Below, piece by piece: positions 44,480 through 53,109 of a stretch of DNA of 64,000 nt. A program made the position numbers and the translations under genes. The stretch is from Chitinophagaceae bacterium. Its GTDB lineage: Bacteria; Bacteroidota; Bacteroidia; Chitinophagales; Chitinophagaceae. The notes under the pieces were generated by a model, which did not search any database, had not been told where the DNA came from, and saw only the letters and a program-made list of their open reading frames with translations. Every line of letters begins with the position of its first letter. The stretch's first letter is position 1. The stretch is taken from the NCBI GenBank assembly GCA_017307755.1, contig JAFKGQ010000005.1, positions 372,001 to 436,000 of the forward strand. The letters are read 5' to 3'.

Positions 44480-45607
44480 ATGGAAAGAATCTATTTTGAT
44501 AATGCCGCGACAACCACTCTCGACCCATTAGTGCTGGAAGCTATGATGCCTTATCTGACGGATAAGTTCGGTAATCCTTCCTCTATTTATTCTTATGGAC
44601 GCGAGTCAAGGCTGGCCATAGAAAATGCCCGCAAATCCGTGGCGAAGATCCTGAATGCCCATCCGGCAGAGATATTCTTTACCTCTGGCGGTACGGAGAG
44701 CACCAATACGGCGCTGACAGCTGCGGTACGGGACCTTGGATGCACCCATATCATCAGCTCTCCACTTGAACATCATGCCACACTGCATACAGTCGAGCAT
44801 CTGCATAAAAGAGGTGAGGCATCCCTTAGCTGGGTGGAAGTGCTGCCCAACGGGCACATTGACCTGGAAGACCTTGAACAGCAATTAGCATCCAGTACGG
44901 AGAAGACCATTGTCTCGCTGATGCATGCCAATAATGAGATCGGGAATATGCTGGACATCCATGCTGTAGGAGCGTTGTGCAAGAAGTACAGCGCCTTCTT
45001 TCATTCGGACACCGTTCAGACAGTGGGGCATTTCCCTTTTGATCTTCGCAATACGCCTGTCCATTTTATCACCGGCGCCGGACATAAATTCCACGGCCCT
45101 AAAGGCGTAGGTCTGTTGTACATCAACGAGAATGTCAAAATAAGCCCGTTTATACATGGCGGCAGCCAGGAGCGGAATATGCGTGCCGGAACGGAGAACC
45201 TGTATGGTATCGTTGGTTTTGCCAAAGCGCTGGAACTGGCTACTGCTAATTACGAACAGGATAGCGCTTATATCAAGGGGATAAAAGTCTATATGATGGA
45301 GCAATTGAAGAAGCATATAAAGGGCGTCACATTTAATGGGGATCCCCTGGGCCGGAGCCTTTATACTGTGCTCAGTGTGTCGGTCACAAAGACGGAGAAG
45401 TCGGAGATGCTGCTGTTCAATCTTGATATCAATCATATCTGTGCAAGCGGCGGCAGCGCCTGTACCAGCGGAGCCGAACAGGGGTCGCATGTGATCAGAG
45501 CGATCAATAACAATCCCAATCAGGTGACTGTACGTTTCTCGTTTAGCAAACAAAATACCCGGACGGAAGTGGATTATGTGGTAGAGCGGTTGAAAGAGAT
45601 GATCTGA
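44480..45607 (+). CDS. Cysteine desulfurase (NifS/IscS family)
   Basis: The protein has 375 residues. This class V PLP-dependent enzyme releases sulfur from cysteine for iron-sulfur clusters or thiolation. The N-terminal signature is YFDNAATTTLDPLVLEAM. The PLP-binding lysine lies in GAGHKFHGPKG near residue 201. The sulfur-carrying cysteine lies in GGSACTSGAEQ near residue 328, in a short loop as in the NifS/IscS group. The ATG at 44480 matches family starts, whereas the upstream in-frame extension reads into glmM. It is followed after 5 bases by the gluconokinase gene, with no obvious functional link. Confidence 0.92.
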   Translation: MERIYFDNAATTTLDPLVLEAMMPYLTDKFGNPSSIYSYGRESRLAIENARKSVAKILNAHPAEIFFTSGGTESTNTALTAAVRDLGCTHIISSPLEHHATLHTVEHLHKRGEASLSWVEVLPNGHIDLEDLEQQLASSTEKTIVSLMHANNEIGNMLDIHAVGALCKKYSAFFHSDTVQTVGHFPFDLRNTPVHFITGAGHKFHGPKGVGLLYINENVKISPFIHGGSQERNMRAGTENLYGIVGFAKALELATANYEQDSAYIKGIKVYMMEQLKKHIKGVTFNGDPLGRSLYTVLSVSVTKTEKSEMLLFNLDINHICASGGSACTSGAEQGSHVIRAINNNPNQVTVRFSFSKQNTRTEVDYVVERLKEMI

Positions 45608-45612
45608 TCTTT

Positions 45613-47076
45613 ATGTCATTTATCATAGGTATCGACATCGGCACTACCAATACTAAGGCCATAGCTTTTATGGACACGGGATCGGTGTTGGCAGAAGCCA
45701 GCTGTTCTTATCCAGCCTTTACTACTCCGGATGGAGCCTTTGAGCTTGACCCTCAGCAACTGTTGAGGGCTGTGCTGACTGTCCTCAAGGATGTGCTGCG
45801 TAAGACGGATGGCAGGAAAGGGTTGGCAGGTGTCAGTTTTAGCAGCGCTATGCACAGTCTTCTTGCAGTAGATGAGCGTGGTGAGCCCTTGACCCGCGCC
45901 ATGACCTGGGCTGACCTTCGCAGCAAGCCATTTGCAGAAGCATTGAAGGCCAGCGAGGCCGGCGCCCGAATCTACCGACAGACGGGAACGCCTGTCCATC
46001 CCATGTCGCCTTTATGCAAGCTGTTATGGATGAGAAAACAGCAACCCGATGTATTTGGGCGTGCGGTCAAATTTATTTCCATAAAGGAGTATATCTGGTG
46101 GAGTTTCTTTGGTAAATACCAAGTGGACCATTCCATTGCGTCGGCCACGGGGCTCTTTGATATTTATTCGGTCAGCTGGTACAAAGAATCGCTGGAGTTG
46201 ACCGGTGTTCGTGAGGATCAGTTATCCCAGGCCGTCCCCGGCACGCATTGGGAATCGGGACTTGCGTCCGTCTGGCATTTGGATGGATTACCCGATGGGC
46301 TGCCATTTATCATCGGGGGAAGTGACGGATGTCTGGCTAACCTGGGTAGCAATGCAGTGGCTCCGGGAGAAACCGCGCTGACCATTGGCACCAGCGGCGC
46401 TCTGCGTATGACGACATCCGATCTGCAGTATGATGCTGCGGAGAGGATATTCCAGTATATACTCACCGACAAGCTATATGTCTCCGGCGGTGCTACCAAC
46501 AATGGTGGAGGCGCGGTACAATGGTATGCCAGCAATTTCGGAGGGGGCAAGTCTGTCGCTGAGCTTATATCTGCTGCGGGTGAGGCGGCACCGGGGACTG
46601 ATGGATTGATATTTTTACCTTATTTGATGGGAGAACGGGCGCCTATCTGGAATGCGGACGCAAAGGCTTTGTTCTTCGGCATCCGGAGCGCTCATACGCA
46701 ATATCACTTTACCCGGGCGGTGTTGGAGGGTATCTGTTACAGTCTTTACCAGGTGGGGGCTTCGCTCGAAGAAACTGTCGGGCCTATCCGGCATATATAT
46801 GCCAGCGGAGGGTTTACTCATAGCCCTTTATGGCTGCAGATGGCGGCGGATGTTTTTGGAAAGACCGTCTTTACGACCAGCGGAGCGGATGCTTCGGCCA
46901 TCGGGGCCTGTATCATGGGATTCTATGCACTGGGCATCATACCGGATCTGAGCGCAGCGTCCCGGATGATACATATTCAGGATAAATATGAACCGGATGA
47001 GGGAAGGCATGAAATATACCGGCGAAGTTATCTCCGGTATATTGAATTATATGCAAGACTAAGAGACATGATGTGA
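45613..47076 (+). CDS. gntK: FGGY-family carbohydrate kinase, probably gluconokinase
   Basis: The protein has 487 residues. The N-terminal FGGY nucleotide-fold motif IGIDIGTTNTKAIAF is clear, and the second domain has GTSGALRM, GGATNNGGGAVQW and the C-terminal ASGGFTHSPLWLQM. The blocks FSSAMHSLLAVDERGEPLT and TWADLRS, and the segment TGTPVHPMSPLCKLLWM, are those of GntK-type gluconokinases, which phosphorylate gluconate to 6-phosphogluconate. Related sugars such as xylulose are possible but less likely. No gluconate permease is adjacent. It overlaps no other gene and ends 4 bases before a convergent AraC-type regulator. Confidence 0.85.
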   Translation: MSFIIGIDIGTTNTKAIAFMDTGSVLAEASCSYPAFTTPDGAFELDPQQLLRAVLTVLKDVLRKTDGRKGLAGVSFSSAMHSLLAVDERGEPLTRAMTWADLRSKPFAEALKASEAGARIYRQTGTPVHPMSPLCKLLWMRKQQPDVFGRAVKFISIKEYIWWSFFGKYQVDHSIASATGLFDIYSVSWYKESLELTGVREDQLSQAVPGTHWESGLASVWHLDGLPDGLPFIIGGSDGCLANLGSNAVAPGETALTIGTSGALRMTTSDLQYDAAERIFQYILTDKLYVSGGATNNGGGAVQWYASNFGGGKSVAELISAAGEAAPGTDGLIFLPYLMGERAPIWNADAKALFFGIRSAHTQYHFTRAVLEGICYSLYQVGASLEETVGPIRHIYASGGFTHSPLWLQMAADVFGKTVFTTSGADASAIGACIMGFYALGIIPDLSAASRMIHIQDKYEPDEGRHEIYRRSYLRYIELYARLRDMM

Positions 47077-47080
47077 GACA

Positions 47081-48064
47081 CTATTTATGTTTCATAAGGT
47101 CTCTTGGCAGGATGCCAAACTCTTTTTTGAAAGCCTTGGCAAAGTGGCTGAGGTTGGAAAAACCTATCTCGCTGCCTGCCTGTTTGATACTGCATCCGCC
47201 GGTGATCAGCATTTCTTTTGCGCGCTGCAGCCTGTTCTTATTGTAATAGTCATATAATGTATATCCGTAGATCTGCTTGAACAGGTTTTTCAATTTGCTG
47301 GTGCTCATGAATACTTCATGGGCCAGAGATTCCAGGGATGGGAAACCTTCCAGCTTGCTGCTGAGTATCTGTTCGATATGCTGCATGCTTTCCAGGTCAT
47401 TCTTCTTGATGGTCCTGGGGAGACTTGCCTGTTCCTGGCGCAGGAAAGAATGCAGGAATTTCTCCACGAGATGTATGATGCGGGATAGCCGCCGGATCTG
47501 GCTCAGCGGATCGTTTTCTTTCATCTCGAATAATTCCTTCAGGGTTTCCCGGTGAGGAAGGTTGACAAAATAAGGGTTGTCCGAAAGGCTATTGGCCCGT
47601 GCGAAGGCTTCCAGCTTTTCCAGGAGCTCGGCCGACAGATACCGGGATGCCAACTCATGAGTGGCGAAGATCACCAGTCTTTTGACGTTGCTGCCGCCGG
47701 GTATCTTTACGTGCAGGGGGTCCCTGGTATCTGACAGATAGATGTCATTCCGGAGGGTGCCTTTGTCTGCGACGACGGACTGGTCGGCATTCAGTCTTAC
47801 TTCCTTATTTACTTCCACCTGGTTGAAGGAAAGGGAAAAGCCTTTGGCTCCATCCGCCTCGCGATAAATTTCCAGGTCCGACCTGAGCTTAAAATTCAAG
47901 ACGGCATAAGAAAGATGAGGGCTCATCGTATGAGCTAAAACAGTGCCTTCTCCTACATCCGGGGGAAGCGTGATCGAATGGTCTTTAATGGGAACGTGCA
48001 ACAGGGCCGCAAATTCTTCCAGCCATTGTTCATAATTTTCCAGTTTGAATGAGTGCATTACCAT
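47081..48064 (-). CDS. AraC-family transcriptional regulator (paralogue 1)
   Basis: The protein has 327 residues. The C-terminal double helix-turn-helix of AraC/XylS proteins occupies about 225-325 (LESLAHEVFMSTSKLKNLFKQ; the second HTH contains GSEIGFSNLSHFAKAFKKEFG and ends GILPRDL). The N-terminal 200 residues form an unrecognised sensor or dimerisation domain. That domain is also present in the next gene upstream (48297-49298), with shared features such as a FNQV segment and EKFLH.FL. It is convergent with the gluconokinase gene after a 4-base gap, but there is no evidence that it regulates that gene. Confidence 0.9.
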   Translation of the reverse strand: MVMHSFKLENYEQWLEEFAALLHVPIKDHSITLPPDVGEGTVLAHTMSPHLSYAVLNFKLRSDLEIYREADGAKGFSLSFNQVEVNKEVRLNADQSVVADKGTLRNDIYLSDTRDPLHVKIPGGSNVKRLVIFATHELASRYLSAELLEKLEAFARANSLSDNPYFVNLPHRETLKELFEMKENDPLSQIRRLSRIIHLVEKFLHSFLRQEQASLPRTIKKNDLESMQHIEQILSSKLEGFPSLESLAHEVFMSTSKLKNLFKQIYGYTLYDYYNKNRLQRAKEMLITGGCSIKQAGSEIGFSNLSHFAKAFKKEFGILPRDLMKHK

Positions 48065-48189
48065 ATTTCTGAGGTAAGTTTCTTTTTGTTAATTAAAAAT
48101 TACTGATTCCTGGCAGTTGTCGTGGTTGACGAATAGGGTATCGAGGGTAGCAATACGTGAGGATTCGGGGTCCGATCGGGTTAAAACGG

Positions 48190-48197
48190 CAAAATTA
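48190..48197 (-). promoter_or_regulatory. Possible -7 element of AraC paralogue 1
   Basis: On the minus strand this reads TAATTTTG (perfect TAnnTTTG), about 125 bases upstream of the ATG at 48064. It would give an untranslated leader of about 120 bases. The leader is unusually long for this window and could hold an operator. Confidence 0.35.
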
Positions 48198-48296
48198 ATA
48201 CAATCAGGGGGCAAGATTTGCCCGTAATGAGCACAATAATAGCTGTATACGCTATTTAACAAAACCTTATGCCAGCTTATAGGAGCAGGGGAAGTA

Positions 48297-49298
48297 TCAA
48301 TGGCCTTTCAGGATCTCCTTTGGGAGAATACCAAATTCTTTTTTGAACGCTTTAGCAAAGTTACTCAAATTGGAGAATCCAATATTCAATCCCACCTGTT
48401 TGACGCTGTATTTGCCTGTTTGCAGCATTTCTTTGGCTTTTTCCAGTCGATTGCGGTTGTAAAATTCGTATAATTTCATTCCATATATCTGCTTGAACTT
48501 GGTTTTGAGCTTGGTAGAGCTCATCATCGCCGTCTTTGACAGCATATCGATGGAGGGGAATTTATCCAGCTTGTTATTGCTGAGGATACGTTCTACATCC
48601 TTTAGGGCTTCCAGGTCTTTTTCTTTATCCTTTTGTTTTAGCCCGCCGGATTCCTTTAGGAGGGGGACTTTGGTGAGAAAGGCATGAAGGAACTTTTCGG
48701 TCAGCATCAGCACTCTGTTCTGGAGAAGCAGATGGCTAAGGGGAGATCCGAAGTCGGCGCTGAAAATATCTTCCAGTAATTGGCGGTATTCGAAAGTGAT
48801 GGGTTCCTTATTGATATTGCGCAGGCGGTTGTCTGCATATACCAGCAGGTCCAGCAGGATATCTTTTTTGACACATTTGCTGACAAAATTCGGACTAAAA
48901 AAAATGCCTACGCGTTTTAGACGGGAATTTCTTGAATAGGTGACTTCCAGGTCATAATTGGTAGAGGACAGGAATATATTGCTTCTGTTGGGGCTTTTAT
49001 CTGTAATGGTGTTGTGCGGCTCACGGATCACAAAAAAATCGCTGACATTAACCTGGTTAAAGAAGAGGCTCAGGCCATAGAGGGAAGACTTTTTACGCAG
49101 AAATACCAGGTCGTCATTCAGCGAAAAGTTCATGATCACGTAGGATATGTCGGTATTGATATTGGCCGCCATTACATATCCGTCTCCCATGTGACGAGGG
49201 ATCTGAATCTTTCCGGCCACAACGGGCAGTTTTAGCACTTTACTAAAGCCTTTAAGCCAACTGCGGAAATCTTTCAACTGATAAACATACCTGATCAT
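48297..49298 (-). CDS. AraC-family transcriptional regulator (paralogue 2)
   Basis: The protein has 333 residues. The AraC/XylS C-terminal domain lies at about 230-331 (IDMLSKTAMMSSTKLKTKFKQIYG; then NIGFSNLSNFAKAFKKEFGILPKEIL). The whole protein is paralogous to the gene 232 bases downstream: the C-terminal halves are strongly alike (KQIYG..LY.YYN.NRL..AKEML), while the N-terminal ligand-sensing halves have drifted apart. This is the pattern of a tandem duplication followed by change of the inducer. Its targets are unknown. The 239 bases between it and mutS show no recognisable gene. Confidence 0.9.
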   Translation of the reverse strand: MIRYVYQLKDFRSWLKGFSKVLKLPVVAGKIQIPRHMGDGYVMAANINTDISYVIMNFSLNDDLVFLRKKSSLYGLSLFFNQVNVSDFFVIREPHNTITDKSPNRSNIFLSSTNYDLEVTYSRNSRLKRVGIFFSPNFVSKCVKKDILLDLLVYADNRLRNINKEPITFEYRQLLEDIFSADFGSPLSHLLLQNRVLMLTEKFLHAFLTKVPLLKESGGLKQKDKEKDLEALKDVERILSNNKLDKFPSIDMLSKTAMMSSTKLKTKFKQIYGMKLYEFYNRNRLEKAKEMLQTGKYSVKQVGLNIGFSNLSNFAKAFKKEFGILPKEILKGH

Positions 49299-49537
49299 AG
49301 GACAACCGTTTAAGAATAGGTTTATTAGTCAGTAGATCCATAACTAATTTAATGAAATTATGCCAAATTGCAATGACTCTTTTCTCTTTGGCGACGGGTA
49401 GCGAGGGTGTGATCAGCTAACGTAATATAACACACGAAACGATAATGGGGATACAATAACCCTTTTTTTGGACAGGCGGGTATTTATGAAGGACGAAATC
49501 CTTTTAGCAGAGGGACGGACAGGGCGGGACTAACGGG

Positions 49538-52159
49538 TTATTTCAGGATGCTTTTTATCTCCTGGAGCTTGAGCAGGGCTTCTACGGGGGTCAGCCGATT
49601 GATATCCATGTTTTCCAGCAGGTGGCGGATGGTATCGAAGGCCTCCGTGTGTGCGTCGAAGATAGACAGCTGCATTTTTGGCGCGGCGAGATCTTTAATG
49701 GTATCACCGATGGGCGCGCCTACCTGTTTGTCTTCCAGCTGACGAAGGATCTCACCCGCGCGTTGGAGCAGGGTAGCGGGCATGCCGGCCAGTTTTGCTA
49801 CATGGATACCAAAGCTATGGGTGCTGCCTCCCGGAGCCAGTTTGCGAAGGAAGATGACCTTACCTGCCACTTCTTTGTTGGTGACATGATAGTTCTTCAC
49901 GCGAGGCAGTTTGTTTTCCAATTCGTTGAGCTCATGATAATGCGTGGCGAAGAGGGTCTTTGGCAGATGGGGGGAATTGTGCAAATATTCCGCGATGCTC
50001 CAGGCGATGGAGATACCATCATAGGTGGAGGTACCGCGCCCGATCTCATCCAGCAGGACGAGACTGCCGGGAGTAAGGTTGTTGATGATGCTTGCGGTTT
50101 CGTTCATTTCCACCATAAAAGTGGACTCGCCTGCGCTGAGGTTGTCGGAAGCGCCCACCCGGGTAAATATTTTATCTGTCAAGGGGATTTTTGCCGTATC
50201 GCAAGGGACGAAGCTCCCCATGTGCGCCATCAGGGTGGTGAGGGCTGTTTGTCTCAACAGGGCGCTTTTACCGCTCATATTCGGGCCTGTGAGGATGATG
50301 ATCTGCTGGGTATGCGGATCAAGCAGGATATCGTTGGCGATATAGGCCTCACCCGGCGGCAGATTCCTTTCAATGACGGGATGGCGGCTGTCTTTCAACT
50401 CCATCTCATGACCTTCATGAAGGACGGGTTTTTTGTAATTGTATTGTAGTGCATTGCCGGCAAAGCACAGGAGGCAGTCCAGCTCTGCTAATACCTGCCC
50501 GTTCACCTGCATGGGGGGGATGTATTCCTGCAGGGCTGTCACCAATTGATCGTACAGCCCCGTCTCCAGTGTGAGGATCTTTTCTTCGGCGCCCGTGATC
50601 TGTTCTTCGTATTCTTTCAGCTCGGGAGTGATATAGCGTTCTGCATTAGTCAGGGTCTGTTTGCGCATCCATTCTGCCGGGACTTTATTCTTATGTGCGT
50701 TGGTGACTTCCAGATAATAGCCGAACACATTATTGAACCCGATCTTTAACGAAGAGATGCCGGATCTTTCCGCTTCTTTTTGCTGGAGCTCTACCAGGTA
50801 ATTCTTTCCACCGCTGGCGATCCTGCGCAGACGGTCCAGCTCTTCGTGTAGTCCGGAACGTATGGTATCTCCTTTGGCTGCAGCCACGGGTGGATTATCC
50901 ACGATGGTAGCAAAGACCTTTTCCATGATGGGTTGGCAGGGAGATAGTTTACCTGTGAGCCGGCGGATATGTTCGTCGGGGAATCCGGGGCTTTCCTTTT
51001 TGATCTCTCCGATATGCTGTAGACCCCTGGCGAGCAGCAGCAATTCGCGTGGGTTGATCTTTTTTGTGGGGATCTTACTGACCAGTCTTTCTATGTCCCC
51101 GCATTGTTGTATATGCCGGAGCAGGGTGGTTCGCAAGTCGGGGTCCTTGATAAAACTTTCAACGGCGTCCAGGCGTTCCCGGATGCGATGGATGTCTTTC
51201 AGCGGCATGAGGAGCCATCGTTTTAACAGACGGGCGCCCATGGGTGACACTGTGTGATCCAATATTTTCAGGAGGCTGAGTCCCTGTTCGCGGTGGTCGG
51301 CATTACCCAGCAGCTCCAGGTTTCGGATAGTGAATTTATCCATCCACAGATAGTCTTCTCTGTCGATGCATTGGATGGAGCTGATGTGCTGCAGATGGGG
51401 GTGTTCGGTATCTTTCAGGTAGTGGAGGACGGCTCCGGCGGCGATGATGCCTTCGTGCATGTTGTCCACGCCAAAACCTTTAAAGGAATGGGTTTGGAAA
51501 TGTTTGAGCAGGCTTTCCGCGGCATAGGCTTCATCGAAGATCCAATCTTCCATTGTGTAGGTGTAGAACCGGGGGCCGAAGATATCTTTGAAATGTTTTT
51601 GAAAGTTGCGTTGGAAGACGACTTCGGCGGGGTGAAGGGTTTGGAGCAATTTGTCGATGTATTCTGTGTTGCCTTCCGCCACGAAGAACTCTCCTGTGCT
51701 GATGTCCAGGAAAGCGATACCCAGGCCTGCGTTGCTGTCTGGCCACCCCTCGGGGAAGTAGATGCCTGCCAGGAAGTTGTTACTGTTACCTTCCAGGAGT
51801 TTTTCATTGGTAGCGACGCCGGGGGTTACCATTTCGGTGACGCCGCGTTTGACGATGCCTTTGACGGATTTGGGGTCTTCCAGCTGATCGCAAATGGCTA
51901 CGCGGTAGCCGGCTCTCACCAGTTTGTGGAGGTAAGTATCCAGGGAGTGGTGTGGGAAGCCTGCGAGTTCGGCGGAGGAGGCGGCGCCGTTATTGCGTTT
52001 GGTAAGGGTAATGCCCAGTACTTTGGAAGCGATGATGGCATCTCCGCCAAAAGTTTCGTAGAAATCGCCAACGCGGAATAGGAGAACGGCATCGGGGTAC
52101 TTTTGTTTGATGGCCCGGTGCTGTTGCATGAGGGGAGTGTCTGCGCTGGATTTTGCCAT
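49538..52159 (-). CDS. mutS: DNA mismatch repair protein MutS
   Basis: The protein has 873 residues. The start at 52159 (MAKSSADTPLMQQ) is preferred because a -7 element lies 6 bases upstream. The mismatch-binding N-terminal domain has LFRVGDFYETFG, containing the F-x-E wedge that intercalates at mispairs. Connector, lever and clamp regions follow. The ATPase has Walker A GPNMSGKSALLRQ near 625-637, Walker B VLLDEIGRGTSTYDG near 700 and the ATHYHEL switch. It recognises mispairs and small loops and recruits MutL. The MutL gene is not in this window. It is flanked upstream by a two-gene module of a different kind, separated by a terminator. Confidence 0.97.
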   Translation of the reverse strand: MAKSSADTPLMQQHRAIKQKYPDAVLLFRVGDFYETFGGDAIIASKVLGITLTKRNNGAASSAELAGFPHHSLDTYLHKLVRAGYRVAICDQLEDPKSVKGIVKRGVTEMVTPGVATNEKLLEGNSNNFLAGIYFPEGWPDSNAGLGIAFLDISTGEFFVAEGNTEYIDKLLQTLHPAEVVFQRNFQKHFKDIFGPRFYTYTMEDWIFDEAYAAESLLKHFQTHSFKGFGVDNMHEGIIAAGAVLHYLKDTEHPHLQHISSIQCIDREDYLWMDKFTIRNLELLGNADHREQGLSLLKILDHTVSPMGARLLKRWLLMPLKDIHRIRERLDAVESFIKDPDLRTTLLRHIQQCGDIERLVSKIPTKKINPRELLLLARGLQHIGEIKKESPGFPDEHIRRLTGKLSPCQPIMEKVFATIVDNPPVAAAKGDTIRSGLHEELDRLRRIASGGKNYLVELQQKEAERSGISSLKIGFNNVFGYYLEVTNAHKNKVPAEWMRKQTLTNAERYITPELKEYEEQITGAEEKILTLETGLYDQLVTALQEYIPPMQVNGQVLAELDCLLCFAGNALQYNYKKPVLHEGHEMELKDSRHPVIERNLPPGEAYIANDILLDPHTQQIIILTGPNMSGKSALLRQTALTTLMAHMGSFVPCDTAKIPLTDKIFTRVGASDNLSAGESTFMVEMNETASIINNLTPGSLVLLDEIGRGTSTYDGISIAWSIAEYLHNSPHLPKTLFATHYHELNELENKLPRVKNYHVTNKEVAGKVIFLRKLAPGGSTHSFGIHVAKLAGMPATLLQRAGEILRQLEDKQVGAPIGDTIKDLAAPKMQLSIFDAHTEAFDTIRHLLENMDINRLTPVEALLKLQEIKSILK

Positions 52160-52165
52160 GGGGAG

Positions 52166-52173
52166 CAAAAATA
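52166..52173 (-). promoter_or_regulatory. -7 promoter element of mutS
   Basis: On the minus strand this is TATTTTTG, a perfect TAnnTTTG, ending 6 bases before the mutS ATG. It directly abuts the terminator hairpin of the upstream unit, and the mRNA would be leaderless or nearly so. Confidence 0.55.
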
Positions 52174-52175
52174 AG

Positions 52176-52207
52176 AAAGCCCCAACAAATGGATGGAGGG
52201 GCTTTTT
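52176..52207. terminator. Bidirectional intrinsic terminator between the 58-residue ORF and mutS
   Basis: AAAGCCCC (52176-52183) pairs with GGGGCTTT (52198-52205) around a 14-base loop. On the plus strand it is followed by a T-run. On the minus strand the next bases read CTTATTTTTG, which double as the mutS -7 element. It should end transcription of the minus-strand two-gene unit upstream. Confidence 0.7.
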
Positions 52208-52251
52208 ATATGGGGATAAGTTGGGAGAAAGTTATTCTACCAACTTATGTT

Positions 52252-52428
52252 TTACCAATTTGTGCCGGGGGCGATTTTTCCTTTTTTTAGCATTTCGCCG
52301 AACTTTCTGGCTTCGGCCATGGCTTCGGGGAAGATTTCTTTACCCCTGGCAGCCTCCATGGCTTCAGCCAATAGTGCTGCTTTTTCTTCCTTTGTCAATT
52401 TCTTCCTGGGTTCTTCTTTCTTGTTCAT
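52252..52428 (-). CDS. Small 58-residue charged protein coupled to the DUF6934-like gene
   Basis: This short frame encodes 58 residues: a lysine/glutamate-rich start (MNKKEEPRKKLTKEEKAALL), alanine-rich helical segments (AEAMEAARGKEIFPEAM; AEARKFGEMLKKG) and the end IAPGTNW. Its ATG overlaps the TGA of the upstream 186-residue gene as ATGA, and a terminator follows 45 bases after its stop. It is therefore very likely translated as the second gene of a two-gene operon. It has no known domain that I recognise. The size, charge and coupling are what is often seen for one partner of a small two-component module such as a toxin-antitoxin pair. That role is a guess. Confidence 0.65.
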   Translation of the reverse strand: MNKKEEPRKKLTKEEKAALLAEAMEAARGKEIFPEAMAEARKFGEMLKKGKIAPGTNW

Positions 52429-52985
52429 ATAATAAATTTACGTTTTTTTAAGAGGATAGTCAGGTATTTTTTATCTGTGACATAATCCTCGGTAAGTAAT
52501 TGATTTTCAAAACTGGTTGAACTGCCTAGAAAAGCATAATCTTTATTTAAGCTGTTGAAATGCTTATTGACATAATTCCTATAGATAGTGATCCGTCTAT
52601 GAGCCTTTCTGCATGTATCAAATGAACATTTTTTAATGCAGGTTATATGGCAATTCTTCTGGAATTCCTGTGTGCTGTCACTTCCCCGGACCATCAACAT
52701 GGCGTCTTCAAAAGTTTGGAAGAAATATGGAATAGTGGCAAGTACCGTATGATAGACACTATAGGGATCACCATTATCAGTAACGATATTATCAGAGAAA
52801 GAGCGCGATCGGGAATAATAATCACCAAACGCCAGGTTATACACATCTCTTTCCTGGTAATACATGACATATGAATATCGGATGATCTTTACAACATCCC
52901 TTTTTCCCTCGCTCATAAAAAGGAAATCAATGCCATCCTCTGTCATTTTGCTTGTCATCTCATAGGTGTCGGTAAAATTGCTCAT
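52425..52985 (-). CDS. DUF6934-like protein
   Basis: This 186-residue soluble protein resembles, as I recall it, the DUF6934 family of Bacteroidota. It has an N-terminal segment with FLFMSEGKRDVVKIIRYS, the central VYNLAFGDY block, and a NGDPYSVYHTVLATIPYFF segment followed by GSDSTQEFQKN. Near the C-terminus are RRITIYRNYVNKHF and a YAFLG motif. Such proteins are scattered among strains, and no biochemical function is established to my knowledge. Its codon use appears more A/T-rich than the surrounding housekeeping genes, consistent with an accessory origin. It overlaps the 58-residue gene by 4 bases. Confidence 0.6.
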   Translation of the reverse strand: MSNFTDTYEMTSKMTEDGIDFLFMSEGKRDVVKIIRYSYVMYYQERDVYNLAFGDYYSRSRSFSDNIVTDNGDPYSVYHTVLATIPYFFQTFEDAMLMVRGSDSTQEFQKNCHITCIKKCSFDTCRKAHRRITIYRNYVNKHFNSLNKDYAFLGSSTSFENQLLTEDYVTDKKYLTILLKKRKFII

Positions 52986-53008
52986 AACACTATCGATAAG
53001 GTTCGTTG

Positions 53009-53016
53009 CAAAATTA
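53009..53016 (-). promoter_or_regulatory. -7 promoter element of the DUF6934-like operon
   Basis: On the minus strand this reads TAATTTTG (perfect TAnnTTTG), 23 bases before the ATG at 52985. Together with the terminator at 52176-52207 it defines a self-contained two-gene unit. Confidence 0.5.
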
Positions 53017-53046
53017 CCTTTGATATAAGTCCGGAAAAAACGAAAT

Positions 53047-53078
53047 AAAGCCTGTATTAAACTATGCTAACAGGCTTT
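53047..53078 (-). terminator. Intrinsic terminator after the M28 peptidase gene
   Basis: AAAGCCTGT (53047-53055) and ACAGGCTTT (53070-53078) form a perfect 9-base-pair stem with a 14-base loop. Read on the minus strand it lies 31 bases after the peptidase stop and is followed by TATTTCGTTTTTT. The plus-strand side is also T-rich, so it may work in both directions. Confidence 0.75.
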
Positions 53079-53109
53079 CATTTTTATTTTTTACCATGCT
53101 GCAAATTAC

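Noticed and set aside
49299..49537. 239-base gap between the AraC gene and mutS examined for RNA genes or small ORFs
   Set aside because: No tRNA-like fold, terminator or convincing coding frame was seen.
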